From an uncultured Lachnospiraceae bacterium (GTDB lineage Bacteria; Bacillota; Clostridia; Lachnospirales; Lachnospiraceae), in contig CATKXY010000010.1 in assembly GCA_949840915.1 (NCBI GenBank), positions 40,021 to 104,020 on the forward strand: DNA of 64,000 nt, written 5' to 3'. Below, one piece after another: positions 36,731 through 45,787 of this stretch. The notes below the pieces were generated by a model that was not told the DNA's origin, did not search any database, and was given only the letters and a program-made list of their open reading frames with translations. Within the stretch, counting starts at the first letter, position 1; every line of letters starts with the position of its first letter. Made by a program: the position numbers and the translations under genes.

Positions 36731-39127
36731 TCACATCCAACCGAACATCAAACCTATGCTTCGCACTGCAAAAGCTACAAGCCACGCGATCAGGCATTGT
36801 ACCGTCACAGTCACCGCAGCCGCACGCATCCCGCCCATCTCTCTCTTAACCGTGGCAATGGCAGCCACGCAGGGCGTATAAAGCAGCGTAAACACCAGAA
36901 ATACCAGAGCCGTAAAAGGGGTGAACAGCGTGGGAAGCAGAGTTGTCTCTCCGCCCAGCAGAACAGTCAGGGTAGACACCACACTCTCCTTGGCCGTAAA
37001 CCCGGTCAAAAGTGCCGTGGCAATCCGCCAGTCTCCAAAGCCCAAAGGTGCAAACAGCGGAGCGATCACTCCCCCGAGCATGGCCAGCAGACTGCTGTCC
37101 GGCGTTTCCACCACATTCAATCTGGCATCAAAACTCTGCAAAAACCAGATGACAATAGCAGCCATGAAGATAATGGTAAAGGCCTTCTGTATAAAATCAT
37201 TCGCTTTATCCCAGATCAGTTGTCCCACACTTCTCGCGCTGGGCCATCTGTAATTGGGAAGCTCCATCACGAAAGGCACCGGTTCCCCCCTGAACCATGT
37301 TCTGCGCAGAAGCAGAGCATACACAATACCGCAGGCGATTCCCAAAAAATAGAGTCCCACCATTACCAGCGCGCGCTGACTCCTGGGGAAAAAGGCATTG
37401 ACGAACAGTCCGTAAATGGGAAGCTTAGCGCTGCAGCTCATAAAGGGCGTCAGCAGAATAGTCATCTTCCGGTCCCGCTCACTGGCCAGAGTCCTGGTGG
37501 ACATGATGGCCGGAACCGAACAGCCAAAACCGATCAGCATCGGGACAATACTCCGGCCGGACAGACCGATCTTTCGCAGCAGTTTGTCCATGACAAACGC
37601 CACCCTTGCCATATATCCCGTATCCTCCAGAATCGACAGGAAAAAGAACAGGGTCACGATCGTGGGCAGAAAGCTGATAACGCTTCCCACACCACTGCAG
37701 ACACCGTCTATTACCAGTGAATGGACCACCGGGTTTACTCCCCAAGCATTCAGCCCTCTGTCAATCAAAGCAATGACACAGTCCACCAGCAAAGCCATCA
37801 GATCTGACAGCCAGGCCCCGACAAAATTGAAGGTAGCCACAAAAACAAGCGCCATAATTCCAACAAAGCAGGGGATTGCAGTATGCCTGCCTGTGAGAAC
37901 TCTGTCTATTTGCACACTTCGTTTATGCTCCAGGCTCTCTTTGGGCTTCGTTACCGTCCGGCGGCAGAGCTTCTCAATAAAATCAAAGCGCATATTGGCC
38001 AGTGCAGCTTCCCGCTCCAGCCCGCCTTCCTTTTCCATATTCGTAATGATGCGCTCCAGTGCAGCCATCTCCTCCTGCGGAAGTCTGAGCGCCTCCTTCA
38101 CCAGCGCATCTCCCTCCACCATCTTCGTTGCTGCAAATCTCACCGGCAGCCCCGCATCTCTGGCAAACGGCTCCAGCAGATGAACAGACGCATGAATACA
38201 GCGATGTACTGCGCCGATCCGGTCTCCCTTCCGCTCACAGTCGGGACAGAAGTCGATCCGTCCCGGAGCCTCCCTGTAGCGCGCCACATGAAGAGCATGA
38301 TCGATCAGCTCCTCGATTCCCTCGTTTTTTACGGCGGAAATGGGCACCACAGGAATTCCCAAAATCTCCTCCAGCTCATTGATATGTATTGTGCCGCCGT
38401 TTGCGCGCACCTCATCCATCATATTCAAGGCAAGAACCATGGGAATATTGAGTTCCATCAACTGCATGGTAAGGCATAGATTCCGCTCGATATTGGAGGC
38501 ATCCACAATATTGATAATACCATCCGGCTTTGTTTTCAGCAGAAAATCTCTGGTGACGATCTCCTCATTGGAATAGGGAGACAGAGAATAGATTCCCGGC
38601 AGATCTGTCACCGTGGCCTCAGGGTGATTACGCATGGAGCCGTCCTTTTTGTCCACTGTCACTCCCGGGAAATTGCCCACATGCTGATTGGCTCCTGTCA
38701 GTTGATTAAACAGAGTGGTCTTGCCGCAGTTTTGATTGCCCGCCAGAGCAAAAGTGACAGGCTGTCCTCTGGGAATCTTCTCACCGATTCTGTTTCTGCG
38801 ATAATCGCCGGCTTTGCCAAGCTCACCCACTCCGGGATGCGCCATGTCCTGTCTTCTCCCCGCGTCTTCGGGCTGCCCCGGCATCCTGTCCACCGGCTCT
38901 ATCTCTATATTTTCGGCCTCCGCCAGTCTCAGCGTCAGCTCATATCCCCTCAGCTCTATCTCTATGGGATCCCCCATGGGCGCCGTCTTCCGCAGAGTCA
39001 CAACTGTCTGCGGCGTCAGGCCCATGTCCAGAAGATGATGCCTGAGCGCCCCTTCGCCGCCTGTATTTATGATTCTTGCACTCTCGTTTTCCTTCAGCCT
39101 GTCCAGTGTCATAGAAGTCAAAGTCAC
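36731..39127 (-). CDS. feoB: FeoA-FeoB fusion ferrous iron transporter
   Basis: 798 residues. Imports Fe2+ across the membrane. Residues 6-78 are a FeoA SH3-like domain (LDMGLTPQTVVTLRKTAPMGDPIEIELRG), joined by a 45-residue linker to a complete FeoB: G1 GNQNCGKTTLFNQLTG, G3 DLPGIYSLSPYS, G4 NMMD, a helical regulatory domain, then paired Gate-type membrane regions (YMARVAFVMDKLLRKIGLSGRS, GFGCSVPAIM) and a final C-terminal helix. It lies 37 bases after the GH18-type gene. No Fur box was recognised. Confidence 0.95.
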   Translation of the reverse strand: MTLTSMTLDRLKENESARIINTGGEGALRHHLLDMGLTPQTVVTLRKTAPMGDPIEIELRGYELTLRLAEAENIEIEPVDRMPGQPEDAGRRQDMAHPGVGELGKAGDYRRNRIGEKIPRGQPVTFALAGNQNCGKTTLFNQLTGANQHVGNFPGVTVDKKDGSMRNHPEATVTDLPGIYSLSPYSNEEIVTRDFLLKTKPDGIINIVDASNIERNLCLTMQLMELNIPMVLALNMMDEVRANGGTIHINELEEILGIPVVPISAVKNEGIEELIDHALHVARYREAPGRIDFCPDCERKGDRIGAVHRCIHASVHLLEPFARDAGLPVRFAATKMVEGDALVKEALRLPQEEMAALERIITNMEKEGGLEREAALANMRFDFIEKLCRRTVTKPKESLEHKRSVQIDRVLTGRHTAIPCFVGIMALVFVATFNFVGAWLSDLMALLVDCVIALIDRGLNAWGVNPVVHSLVIDGVCSGVGSVISFLPTIVTLFFFLSILEDTGYMARVAFVMDKLLRKIGLSGRSIVPMLIGFGCSVPAIMSTRTLASERDRKMTILLTPFMSCSAKLPIYGLFVNAFFPRSQRALVMVGLYFLGIACGIVYALLLRRTWFRGEPVPFVMELPNYRWPSARSVGQLIWDKANDFIQKAFTIIFMAAIVIWFLQSFDARLNVVETPDSSLLAMLGGVIAPLFAPLGFGDWRIATALLTGFTAKESVVSTLTVLLGGETTLLPTLFTPFTALVFLVFTLLYTPCVAAIATVKREMGGMRAAAVTVTVQCLIAWLVAFAVRSIGLMFGWM

Positions 39128-39164
39128 CGCCTCGATTCCGTTTTGTCATAACCCTGCCGGCGCA

Positions 39165-40871
39165 TCAGTATGCGCTGTAGGCATTGATCAGTTCCCATAC
39201 GGCAGGCGTTCCGTAACCCAGTCTCCAGACAGCCACGCCGCCGATCTCATTGACAGTCATCACATTCAGCTTTACCCTGATGGAATCGGCATCCTCCAGC
39301 CATACCTGCTTGAGTCCGCTGCCGCTCTGCCACTCCAGATAATTCTGACAGGTAATCTCATCCCACTGAGGTTCTGCGCTGACCTGATTCAAAAAGTCTG
39401 CCATATTATTCATCGTCAGATACTCATCCGTCACTGTGGTGCCGTTGGTTGTCCATACAATAGTATATAACGGCAGGGCATTGACCACCTTTTCAGCCGG
39501 AACCTCCGATATGGTCTTGGTGATACCGTTGGTGACATAATCAATGCTTGCCACACTCCCCGGCTCGCCGCTTCCGTGCCAGTGCTCGTCATATCCCATA
39601 ATGATCACATAATCCGCAATCTCTCCCTGAATATCCAGTCTGTAATGCTCATTAAAGTGGAAGGGAACATAATTATCTACGGAGAGTACCAATCCGTTTT
39701 GTCTGCAGGCCACGGACAACTCTCTCAAAAACTGCACATAATGTACTCCTGTCGCTTGCGCTACCTGCTCAAAATCAATGTTGATGCCGTCCAGTCCCAG
39801 ATTCACTGCCGCCGCAGTGATACCGTCCACCAGCTTCTGGCGTTTTGCAGTGGAAGACAGCACCGCATACTCGTCCACTGCCGTCCCGGTTTCATTCCGG
39901 TAGTTAAAATTGTCCAGCACGCCCCAGACCTGCAGGCCTATGGAATGTGCCGTATTCACATAGCCGGAATCTCCGAAGCTTCTGAAATTTCCCTCCTCGT
40001 CGCAGAGGCTGAACCAGGTGGGTGCGATGACATTCATTCCCTTACTGCCCGAGGCCATCTCATAGAGCGTACTGTTGCCGCCCGCTCCGCCAATGGAATG
40101 AAATCCCAGGCTCACCTTGCCCGCCAGGGGGAGCCCGCTGTACTCCGGCGCAGCATAATCCGTCACGGGAGTCTCCTTTATTGTTTGTATATCGCTCAGC
40201 CTTTTATTTTCCACATAACCGATCAGCGAATCCGATGTCTTCACCTTGCTCCAGGTGTCCATCTGTTCCAGTACCTCTACCGTCTCACCCGACTCCATAT
40301 CCCGCAGGATCGGGCTCTTGATGCCGCCCTTTTCCCGGACTGCTGTCTTTTTCCGGATCTCGGCCGTCTGACGCTCTCCCCATTGAGTGTAAACCTGCAC
40401 ATGCCTGTCAAAGATTTCATAGGAATAATTGGTGAAGAGCTTGACATAATCTGCCGCCAGGTAAACTTTCTCACCCTCCGTCAGACACACCGGATACCCA
40501 AGGTTCTGTTCTCCCTGAACCGTCCTATAGCTCCCGTCATTGCCATCGAGAACGGCGCTGACCGTCTCCACCGCATCCGTGTAGAGCAGCAGGTTTTCCG
40601 CAACGTCCACATAGAAGACTTCATTCATATAGCTGTGAACGGTTTCAAGATCAAAATAGCAGATGCCGTTTCTCACCAGCGCCTGCTCGGCCAGCATCTC
40701 ATCCTGCAGGATTATGGCCGACCTCTCTCCCGACACGCCGAAATATTCATCCATATCGGCCCGTTCATGACTGTAGGAATATTTGTCTATCAACGGTTTC
40801 CCCAGAGCGATAAGAGCTATCACTCCAATGAGAATAATTGCGATCACTGCCATCATAAATTTTTTCTTCAT
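39165..40871 (-). CDS. Membrane-anchored GH18-type protein with SH3b domain
   Basis: 568 residues from ATG 40871 (AAGAAGAG upstream); the 32-codon extension in the track crosses a hairpin. N-terminal anchor MMAVIAIILIGVIALIAL, a copper-amine-oxidase-N-like region (about 50-170), an SH3b domain near 180-230 (VLEQMDTWSKVKTSDSLIGYV), then a glycoside hydrolase 18 barrel with GLDGINIDFEQV, where the catalytic-type Glu is kept. GH18 proteins with this layout (YaaH/SleL-like) usually act on peptidoglycan or spore cortex. Upstream of feoAB. Confidence 0.87.
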   Translation of the reverse strand: MKKKFMMAVIAIILIGVIALIALGKPLIDKYSYSHERADMDEYFGVSGERSAIILQDEMLAEQALVRNGICYFDLETVHSYMNEVFYVDVAENLLLYTDAVETVSAVLDGNDGSYRTVQGEQNLGYPVCLTEGEKVYLAADYVKLFTNYSYEIFDRHVQVYTQWGERQTAEIRKKTAVREKGGIKSPILRDMESGETVEVLEQMDTWSKVKTSDSLIGYVENKRLSDIQTIKETPVTDYAAPEYSGLPLAGKVSLGFHSIGGAGGNSTLYEMASGSKGMNVIAPTWFSLCDEEGNFRSFGDSGYVNTAHSIGLQVWGVLDNFNYRNETGTAVDEYAVLSSTAKRQKLVDGITAAAVNLGLDGINIDFEQVAQATGVHYVQFLRELSVACRQNGLVLSVDNYVPFHFNEHYRLDIQGEIADYVIIMGYDEHWHGSGEPGSVASIDYVTNGITKTISEVPAEKVVNALPLYTIVWTTNGTTVTDEYLTMNNMADFLNQVSAEPQWDEITCQNYLEWQSGSGLKQVWLEDADSIRVKLNVMTVNEIGGVAVWRLGYGTPAVWELINAYSAY

Positions 40872-40925
40872 TTGATCTCTTCTTTCTTTGCTTTTGAATT
40901 CTTGGCTTTGCAATGTGTTCTGTGC

Positions 40926-40962
40926 AGAATGTAACTGTCCGCGGACGGAACAGTTACATTCT
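40926..40962. repeat. 13-bp perfect inverted repeat upstream of the GH18-type gene
   Basis: AGAATGTAACTGT and ACAGTTACATTCT around an 11-base GC-rich loop; outside, TGTGTT and AACACA pair as well, with a bulge. It is about 55 bases before the start codon, with no T-tract. Confidence 0.65.
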
Positions 40963-41146
40963 AACACACGAACCCGACATAGTCATTACCAATTTTGACA
41001 AATTAAGATTTTCAGAGGTAACCGGAGCGTCAGCAAACTGCAGCAAAGGACAGATCTTCCCCGTTAAACAGATATTTCCGATTCTCTTAACTCTTCCATT
41101 CAAAAACGCGGAACCAAAAGAAATGTGATACATTGATGTGATATAC

Positions 41147-41499
41147 TAATTGTAAATGCTCCGGCGGCACGGACTGTTATCCTCAGTCCAAATAAATAGC
41201 AAAAAAATACATAAAGAAAACTGATTAAAATGAATTATAAGTGTGAAAATTATAGTTGATATACTATGAATCCTATCGATCAAGCGCGGATGCACCTGTA
41301 AGACATCACTGCGTGGCAAACAAAGCAGACATAATACCGAGCACTGAAAATCAAAGAACAAAGTGCTGAAGAACCGAAAATTAAATACTGCACCTTTGCC
41401 ATACAATGTGATATAATAAGTATAGAAATAATAGCCAACTGGATAAAAAGAACTGCCCGCCTCCCTCCCGCACCGGATTACCGGAGGCATTTACAATTA
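41147..41499. repeat. Segment bounded by near-perfect 18-bp inverted repeats
   Basis: TAATTGTAAATGCTCCGG at 41147-41164 is matched inversely by CCGGAGGCATTTACAATTA at 41481-41499, with one extra G. Weaker matching continues outward to GATATA/TATATC. The 353-base interior is AT-rich. This could be a non-autonomous mobile element remnant or a long hairpin; no target-site duplication was found. Confidence 0.45.
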
Positions 41500-41595
41500 T
41501 GATTATATCTTATGATCTATGTTTTGGCAAGCTTTTTCTTTACAAAAAACATCAAAAAATTATATTAATTTTTTTTAAACTGTTCACTGCCTCTA

Positions 41596-41624
41596 TTGAC
41601 GAACAGCGCATGAAAGTATAGAAT
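41596..41624 (+). promoter_or_regulatory. Promoter of mecA
   Basis: TTGACG, 17 bases, TAGAAT, 85 bases before the mecA ATG. Confidence 0.55.
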
Positions 41625-41709
41625 TCAATATTATCAATATGATATTCAGAAACCAGTTATAAAATCGAACCATTCACTCCGCAGTCCCAATGCAGAAAGG
41701 AAGGGTCCT

Positions 41710-42438
41710 ATGAAAATAGAAAAAGTAAATGAAAATCAGATTCGCTGCACGCTGACCAGAGAAGACCTGGCCAGCCGCGAATTAAAGATAAGTGAACTCG
41801 CTTATGGCACTGAGAAAGCCAAAAATCTTTTTCGTGATATGATGCAGCAGGCCAATTTTGAATTTGGATTTGAAGCCGAAGATATACCCCTGATGATCGA
41901 GGCGATTCCTCTCAATGCGGAATGTATTGTGCTGATCATCACCAAAGTGGAAGACCCGGAGGAGCTGGACACCCGCTTTTCCCGCTTCGCCCCCTCCGTC
42001 ACGGAGGACGACGAGGACGAGGATTATGACGATCAGGAGGAACATCACGAGATGCTGGATCTGTTCCGCAGGCTCCAAGAGACAAAGGCAGATACAGCCG
42101 TGGCAGAAACAGCTCCCAGAGAAAATGCAGAGGAGGAAAAGCTCCGCACCCGCATTTTCCGTCTGGATTCCCTGCAGCAGGTCATGTCCGTCGCCGCTGT
42201 CACAGACGCACGTTTCCACGGTCTGAGCACATTGTATAAGGATGAACATGATGAAAAATACCTTCTGGTGCTGACACAGGGCGACGCCGCCAGAGAGGAT
42301 TTCGACCGCGTCAGCAATATGATCTCCGAATACGGAAGTCTGCAGCGCACCATGCCCGCCAGCCGCACCTTTCTGGAGGAACATTATGAGGCGCTGGTAT
42401 CGGAAAACGCGCTGAAGGTTCTCTCTATGAAAGACTGA
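41710..42438 (+). CDS. mecA: MecA-type ClpC adaptor
   Basis: 242 residues. MecA proteins bring substrates to the ClpCP protease and activate it. N-terminal substrate-binding domain with MKIEKVNENQIRCTLTREDL and ELAYGTEKAKNLFRDMMQQA, an acidic linker (EDDEDEDYDD) near residue 100, then the C-terminal ClpC-binding domain (RIFRLDSLQQVMSVA to FLEEHYEALV). GGAAGGGTCCT precedes the ATG. ClpC is not in the window. Confidence 0.92.
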   Translation: MKIEKVNENQIRCTLTREDLASRELKISELAYGTEKAKNLFRDMMQQANFEFGFEAEDIPLMIEAIPLNAECIVLIITKVEDPEELDTRFSRFAPSVTEDDEDEDYDDQEEHHEMLDLFRRLQETKADTAVAETAPRENAEEEKLRTRIFRLDSLQQVMSVAAVTDARFHGLSTLYKDEHDEKYLLVLTQGDAAREDFDRVSNMISEYGSLQRTMPASRTFLEEHYEALVSENALKVLSMKD

Positions 42439-42480
42439 TTCCCTGCCCCTTGAGCCGCCGGATCATTTTATTGATAATTC

Positions 42481-42522
42481 TTGAGATAATTGATTGCAAA
42501 ATCTCAAAATTTCTATTATAAT
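42481..42522 (+). promoter_or_regulatory. Promoter with inverted repeat, lipoprotein gene
   Basis: TTGCAA (42494), 17 bases and TATAAT (42517). TTGAGAT at 42481 and ATCTCAA at 42501 form 7-bp arms around the -35 box and could be an operator. Confidence 0.65.
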
Positions 42523-42554
42523 AATCCGGTAATTCAAATTTAAGGAGGGGAATC

Positions 42555-42998
42555 ATGAAAAAGATTATGAAAAGCAACCTGAAAGTAACTGTAGCATTAT
42601 TTACTCTTGCACTGATGTTTGTAATGTCCGGCTGCGGCAAGAAGACATACGCAACTGTGGAAGAGTGGTACACTGCCGATCCCAAGACTGCGGCAATCGT
42701 GAACAGTTCTCTTGGCTCAAGCATGGATGGCGGATCTGTCAGCATGGAGATCAAGGAGAATACGATCACATGCCGTATCGAGATGGACGAAGCAATGTTT
42801 GGTCTGGATGCAGATATGGATGCCATATACAAGGAAACGCTGGATGCCGCGTTTTCTCAGGATGAGGAATCCATAAAGTCCTACATCGACGAAATGGCCT
42901 CTGAGACGGGTGTGGACGCAAGCAAGATCACAGTTACTTATGCGGTTTACAATCCTGGAGAGAGCGATCCCGGCTATTCGATCTCTTTCACAAAATAA
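42555..42998 (+). CDS. Small lipoprotein, DUF4854-like
   Basis: 147 residues. Basic start, hydrophobic segment and lipobox VMSGCG, so the mature protein is a lipid-anchored outer-face protein beginning at Cys27. The mature part (TYATVEEWYTADPKTAAIVNSSL...) resembles small Clostridia lipoproteins of the DUF4854 kind; function unknown. GGAGGGG precedes the ATG. It is a single-gene unit with its own promoter and terminator. Confidence 0.82.
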   Translation: MKKIMKSNLKVTVALFTLALMFVMSGCGKKTYATVEEWYTADPKTAAIVNSSLGSSMDGGSVSMEIKENTITCRIEMDEAMFGLDADMDAIYKETLDAAFSQDEESIKSYIDEMASETGVDASKITVTYAVYNPGESDPGYSISFTK

Positions 42999-43021
42999 GA
43001 ATTGAATAAAACACAAAACAG

Positions 43022-43056
43022 GAGCCGTGCACGAACGATGCACGGCTCTCTTTTTT
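43022..43056 (+). terminator. Terminator after the lipoprotein gene
   Basis: GAGCCGTGCA and TGCACGGCTC with a 7-base loop, then TCTTTTTT. Confidence 0.92.
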
Positions 43057-43068
43057 ATCGATTTACAG

Positions 43069-43260
43069 TCACAGTGCCTCTATCGCTGCCATCAACGCAT
43101 CAACATCAATACCGTGAACCATGGCGGCCTCCTCCAGAGACTCTCCCTGGGCAGAAGGACAGCCCAGGCAATGCATGCCTGCTTCCATTAGTACAGGCGC
43201 AACATCAGGATTTGCGCGCAAAATCTCGCCGATCGTCATTTCTCTTGTAATTCCGGTCAT
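43069..43260 (-). CDS. DUF1858 domain protein (CxxC)
   Basis: 63 residues covering one DUF1858 domain: [39 protein letters not shown]. The HCLGC pair is the putative redox disulfide; such domains often accompany hybrid-cluster proteins or redox regulators. GAAAGGAGATTAAA is the RBS. It is divergent from the split pfl operon and shares its regulatory region, so a joint redox response is possible (inference). Confidence 0.9.
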   Translation of the reverse strand: MTGITREMTIGEILRANPDVAPVLMEAGMHCLGCPSAQGESLEEAAMVHGIDVDALMAAIEAL

Positions 43261-43299
43261 TTTAATCTCCTTTCATCCTGCGGGTTTTCTTTCCCACTC

Positions 43300-43328
43300 A
43301 GTATAATACTTTCCCGAAAATATGACAA
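43300..43328 (-). promoter_or_regulatory. Promoter of the DUF1858 gene
   Basis: Minus strand TTGTCA, 17 bases, TATACT, about 40 bases before the ATG. Confidence 0.65.
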
Positions 43329-43394
43329 GCTATTCGTGCGATGTATTTTTTGTCGTACAAAGCTTTTTGTATGCAAAAAAGTGCACTATCTGCC

Positions 43395-43441
43395 TTGACT
43401 CTTAATCCTCTTTTTCCTATAATAATAACAGGATTAAGAGT
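43395..43441 (+). promoter_or_regulatory. pfl promoter with overlapping 12-bp inverted repeat
   Basis: TTGACT (43395), 17 bases and TATAAT (43418) form a near-perfect promoter. ACTCTTAATCCT (43398-43409) and AGGATTAAGAGT (43430-43441) are perfect 12-bp arms 20 bases apart: the first overlaps the -35 and spacer, the second the expected start site. This geometry fits an operator. Confidence 0.8.
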
Positions 43442-43491
43442 AACGCAAGTTACTTCAAAATAATCAAAATAAAAATAGGAGGCATATCAAA

Positions 43492-45531
43492 ATGAGACCA
43501 GAATGGACAGACTTTGTAGCCGGAAAATGGGATAAGGAAGTGAATGTGCGCGACTTTATCCAGAAGAACTACCATCCCTACGACGGTGATGAGAGTTTCT
43601 TGGCCGGAGCTACACAGAACACAAAAGACTTATGGACACAGGTGCTTGATCTGCAGAAGCAGGAGAGAGAAGCAGGCGGCGTTCTCGACATGGACACCAA
43701 GGTTGTTTCCACCATCACTTCTCATGGCCCTGGTTATCTTGACAAGTCCAAGGAGACGATCGTAGGTTTCCAGACCGACAAGCCTTTCAAGAGATCTCTG
43801 CAGCCTTACGGCGGTATCCGTATGGCAGAGAAAGCCTGCTCCGACAACGGATATGAGGTTGATCCTGAGATTTCCGAGTTCTTCTCCACTCACAGAAAGA
43901 CTCACAATGCAGGTTGTTTTGACGCATACAACCAGGAGATGAGAGCCTGCCGTTCCTCTCATATCATCACCGGTCTTCCTGATGCTTATGGCCGCGGCCG
44001 TATCATCGGTGACTACAGACGTGTAGCTCTGTACGGTATTGACAGACTGATCGAAGACAAGCAGGCACAGAAGGATTCTACCGGACGTGTGATGACTGAC
44101 GATGTGATCCGTCTTCGCGAGGAGCTTTCCGAGCAGATGACAGCTCTGAAAATGATGAAAGAGATGGCTGCCTCCTACGGCTGCGATATCTCCAAGCCCG
44201 CTGCCAATGTAAAAGAGGCTATTCAGTGGACTTACTTTGGTTATCTGTGTGCAGTAAAGGAGCAGAACGGTGCTGCAATGTCCCTGGGACGTACTTCCAC
44301 CTTCCTTGACTGCTACGCTGAGAGAGACCTGAAGAACGGCACCTTCACCGAGGAAGAGATTCAGGAGTTTGTTGATCACTTCATCATGAAGCTGCGTCTC
44401 ATCAAGTTTGCCCGTACCCCTGAGTACAATCAGATTTTTGCAGGCGATCCCGTCTGGGTTACCGAGTCTCTGGGCGGCGTTGGAGTTGACGGCAGACACA
44501 TGGTTACCAGAATGAGTTTCCGTTACCTGAACACCCTGACCAACCTTGGCGCTTCTCCCGAGCCCAACCTGACCGTACTCTGGTCTACCAGACTTCCCGA
44601 GGGCTGGAAGAGATACTGCGCAAAGATGTCCATTCAGACTTCTTCCATCCAGTACGAGAATGATGATCTGATGAGACCTACTCACGGTGATGACTACGGT
44701 ATTGCATGCTGCGTATCTTCCATGGTAATCGGTAAGGAAATGCAGTTCTTCGGCGCTCGTGCAAACGTGGCAAAATGTCTGCTGTACGCTATGAACGGCG
44801 GTGTGGATGAAGTTACCAAAAAACAGGTAGGCCCCAAGTATCGTCCCGTTGTCGGCGATGTTCTGGACTATGATGATGTAATGGGCAAGTTTATCGACAT
44901 GCTTGAGTGGCAGGCAGATGTCTATGTAAATACTCTGAACATCATTCACTATATGCATGATAAGTACTGCTATGAGAGAGCAGAGATGGCTCTTCATGAC
45001 AGAGACGTTAAGCGTTACTTTGCAACAGGTGTGGCTGGTCTGTCCATCGTGGCTGACTCCCTGTCCGCTATCAAGTATGCAAAGGTTGAGCCCATCCGTG
45101 ACGAGGACGGCATCATCGTTGACTTCAAGACCACCGGTGATTTCCCCAAGTACGGTAATGACGACGACCGCGTAGACAGCATTGCACAGGAAGTTGTTCA
45201 CAAGTTCATGACCGCTATCAGAAGACATCACACCTATAGAAACGGTGTTCCCACCACGTCCATCCTGACCATTACCTCCAACGTAACCTATGGTAAGGCT
45301 ACCGGTAATACTCCCGACGGACGTAAGAAAGGCCAGCCCTTCGCTCCCGGCGCTAACCCTATGCACGGCCGCGATACTCACGGTGCTGTAGCTTCTCTGT
45401 CTTCTGTATCAAAGCTTCCTTTCAATGATGCACAGGACGGTATCTCCAACACCTTCACCATCATCCCCGGCGCATTGGGCAAAGAGGACCAGGTATTTGC
45501 AGGCGATATTGAGCTTGATCTGAACAAATAA
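43492..45531 (+). CDS. pflB: Pyruvate formate-lyase core subunit lacking the glycyl radical domain
   Basis: 679 residues. It matches PFL from its N-terminus to the region just after [10 protein letters not shown], including the Cys pair Cys406-Cys407 in GIACCVSSM (E. coli Cys418-Cys419). PFL converts pyruvate and CoA to acetyl-CoA and formate by radical chemistry. The last ~80 residues of ordinary PFL, which hold the radical Gly, are absent; the ORF ends in a clean TAA after DIELDLNK. The missing part is encoded separately at 45788-46030, and 679+80 residues about equals one intact PFL (760 in E. coli). AGGAGG precedes the ATG; the operon has its own promoter and terminator. Alone it should be inactive. 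Confidence 0.95.
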   Translation: MRPEWTDFVAGKWDKEVNVRDFIQKNYHPYDGDESFLAGATQNTKDLWTQVLDLQKQEREAGGVLDMDTKVVSTITSHGPGYLDKSKETIVGFQTDKPFKRSLQPYGGIRMAEKACSDNGYEVDPEISEFFSTHRKTHNAGCFDAYNQEMRACRSSHIITGLPDAYGRGRIIGDYRRVALYGIDRLIEDKQAQKDSTGRVMTDDVIRLREELSEQMTALKMMKEMAASYGCDISKPAANVKEAIQWTYFGYLCAVKEQNGAAMSLGRTSTFLDCYAERDLKNGTFTEEEIQEFVDHFIMKLRLIKFARTPEYNQIFAGDPVWVTESLGGVGVDGRHMVTRMSFRYLNTLTNLGASPEPNLTVLWSTRLPEGWKRYCAKMSIQTSSIQYENDDLMRPTHGDDYGIACCVSSMVIGKEMQFFGARANVAKCLLYAMNGGVDEVTKKQVGPKYRPVVGDVLDYDDVMGKFIDMLEWQADVYVNTLNIIHYMHDKYCYERAEMALHDRDVKRYFATGVAGLSIVADSLSAIKYAKVEPIRDEDGIIVDFKTTGDFPKYGNDDDRVDSIAQEVVHKFMTAIRRHHTYRNGVPTTSILTITSNVTYGKATGNTPDGRKKGQPFAPGANPMHGRDTHGAVASLSSVSKLPFNDAQDGISNTFTIIPGALGKEDQVFAGDIELDLNK

Positions 45532-45556
45532 TTGCAGGCATCATAGGAGGCACACT

Positions 45557-45763
45557 ATGGACGAGAAACAAATGATTGATGATCTTGTAAAAATGCTGGA
45601 TTCCGGCATGCAGAACGGTGTAGGACATGTAAATGTGGACACCACTACCGAAGAAGAGGACTCATCAAAGAATGTTCAGACAATGGGCTGTACGGATTGC
45701 TCGAGAACTCCGTTGGCCTGCAGTGTACCGACGCTTCACGAAGGATTGGACGACTATAAATAA
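45557..45763 (+). CDS. 68-residue paralogue of the radical-subunit N-terminus with Cys-rich tail
   Basis: Lies between the PFL core and glycyl radical genes, with its own AGGAGG. Residues 7-28 (IDDLVKMLDSGMQNGVGHVNVD) align without gaps to residues 8-29 of the radical subunit, sharing DxLVxxLD, G, H and NV. After that it diverges: an acidic Thr/Glu/Ser stretch, then GCTDCSRTPLAC with Cys45, Cys48 and Cys55 in place of the RVSGYAV loop. It has no glycyl radical site. It could fill the radical domain's place on the core, bind metal or sense redox; these are inferences. I recognise no named family. Confidence 0.85.
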   Translation: MDEKQMIDDLVKMLDSGMQNGVGHVNVDTTTEEEDSSKNVQTMGCTDCSRTPLACSVPTLHEGLDDYK

Positions 45764-45787
45764 TAAATCTTAAAGGAGGATCATAAA

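Larger units (their letters stand above)
40963..41709. other. AT-rich intergenic stretch without a convincing gene
   Basis: About 750 bases between the GH18-type and mecA genes. It contains an imperfect inverted-repeat-bounded segment (41147-41499), a short GGACTG/CAGTCC hairpin at 41171-41189, three promoter-like TGATATAMTA motifs (near 41139, 41258, 41409) and the mecA promoter. ORF 41146-41490 on the minus strand is Phe/Cys/Ile-rich and not protein-like. Confidence 0.6.

Noticed and set aside
41146-41490. 114-residue minus-strand ORF in the inverted-repeat segment
   Set aside because: Phe/Cys/Ile-rich composition, no RBS, no family; better seen as AT-rich noise.
43340-43395. Rex or Fnr operator in the pfl/DUF1858 region
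   Set aside because: Short palindromes such as TTGTCGTACAA are present, but none fits the TTGTGAN6TCACAA or TTGATN4ATCAA patterns well.
43630-45381. 583-residue minus-strand ORF
   Set aside because: Antisense shadow of the pfl core, caused by its strong codon bias.
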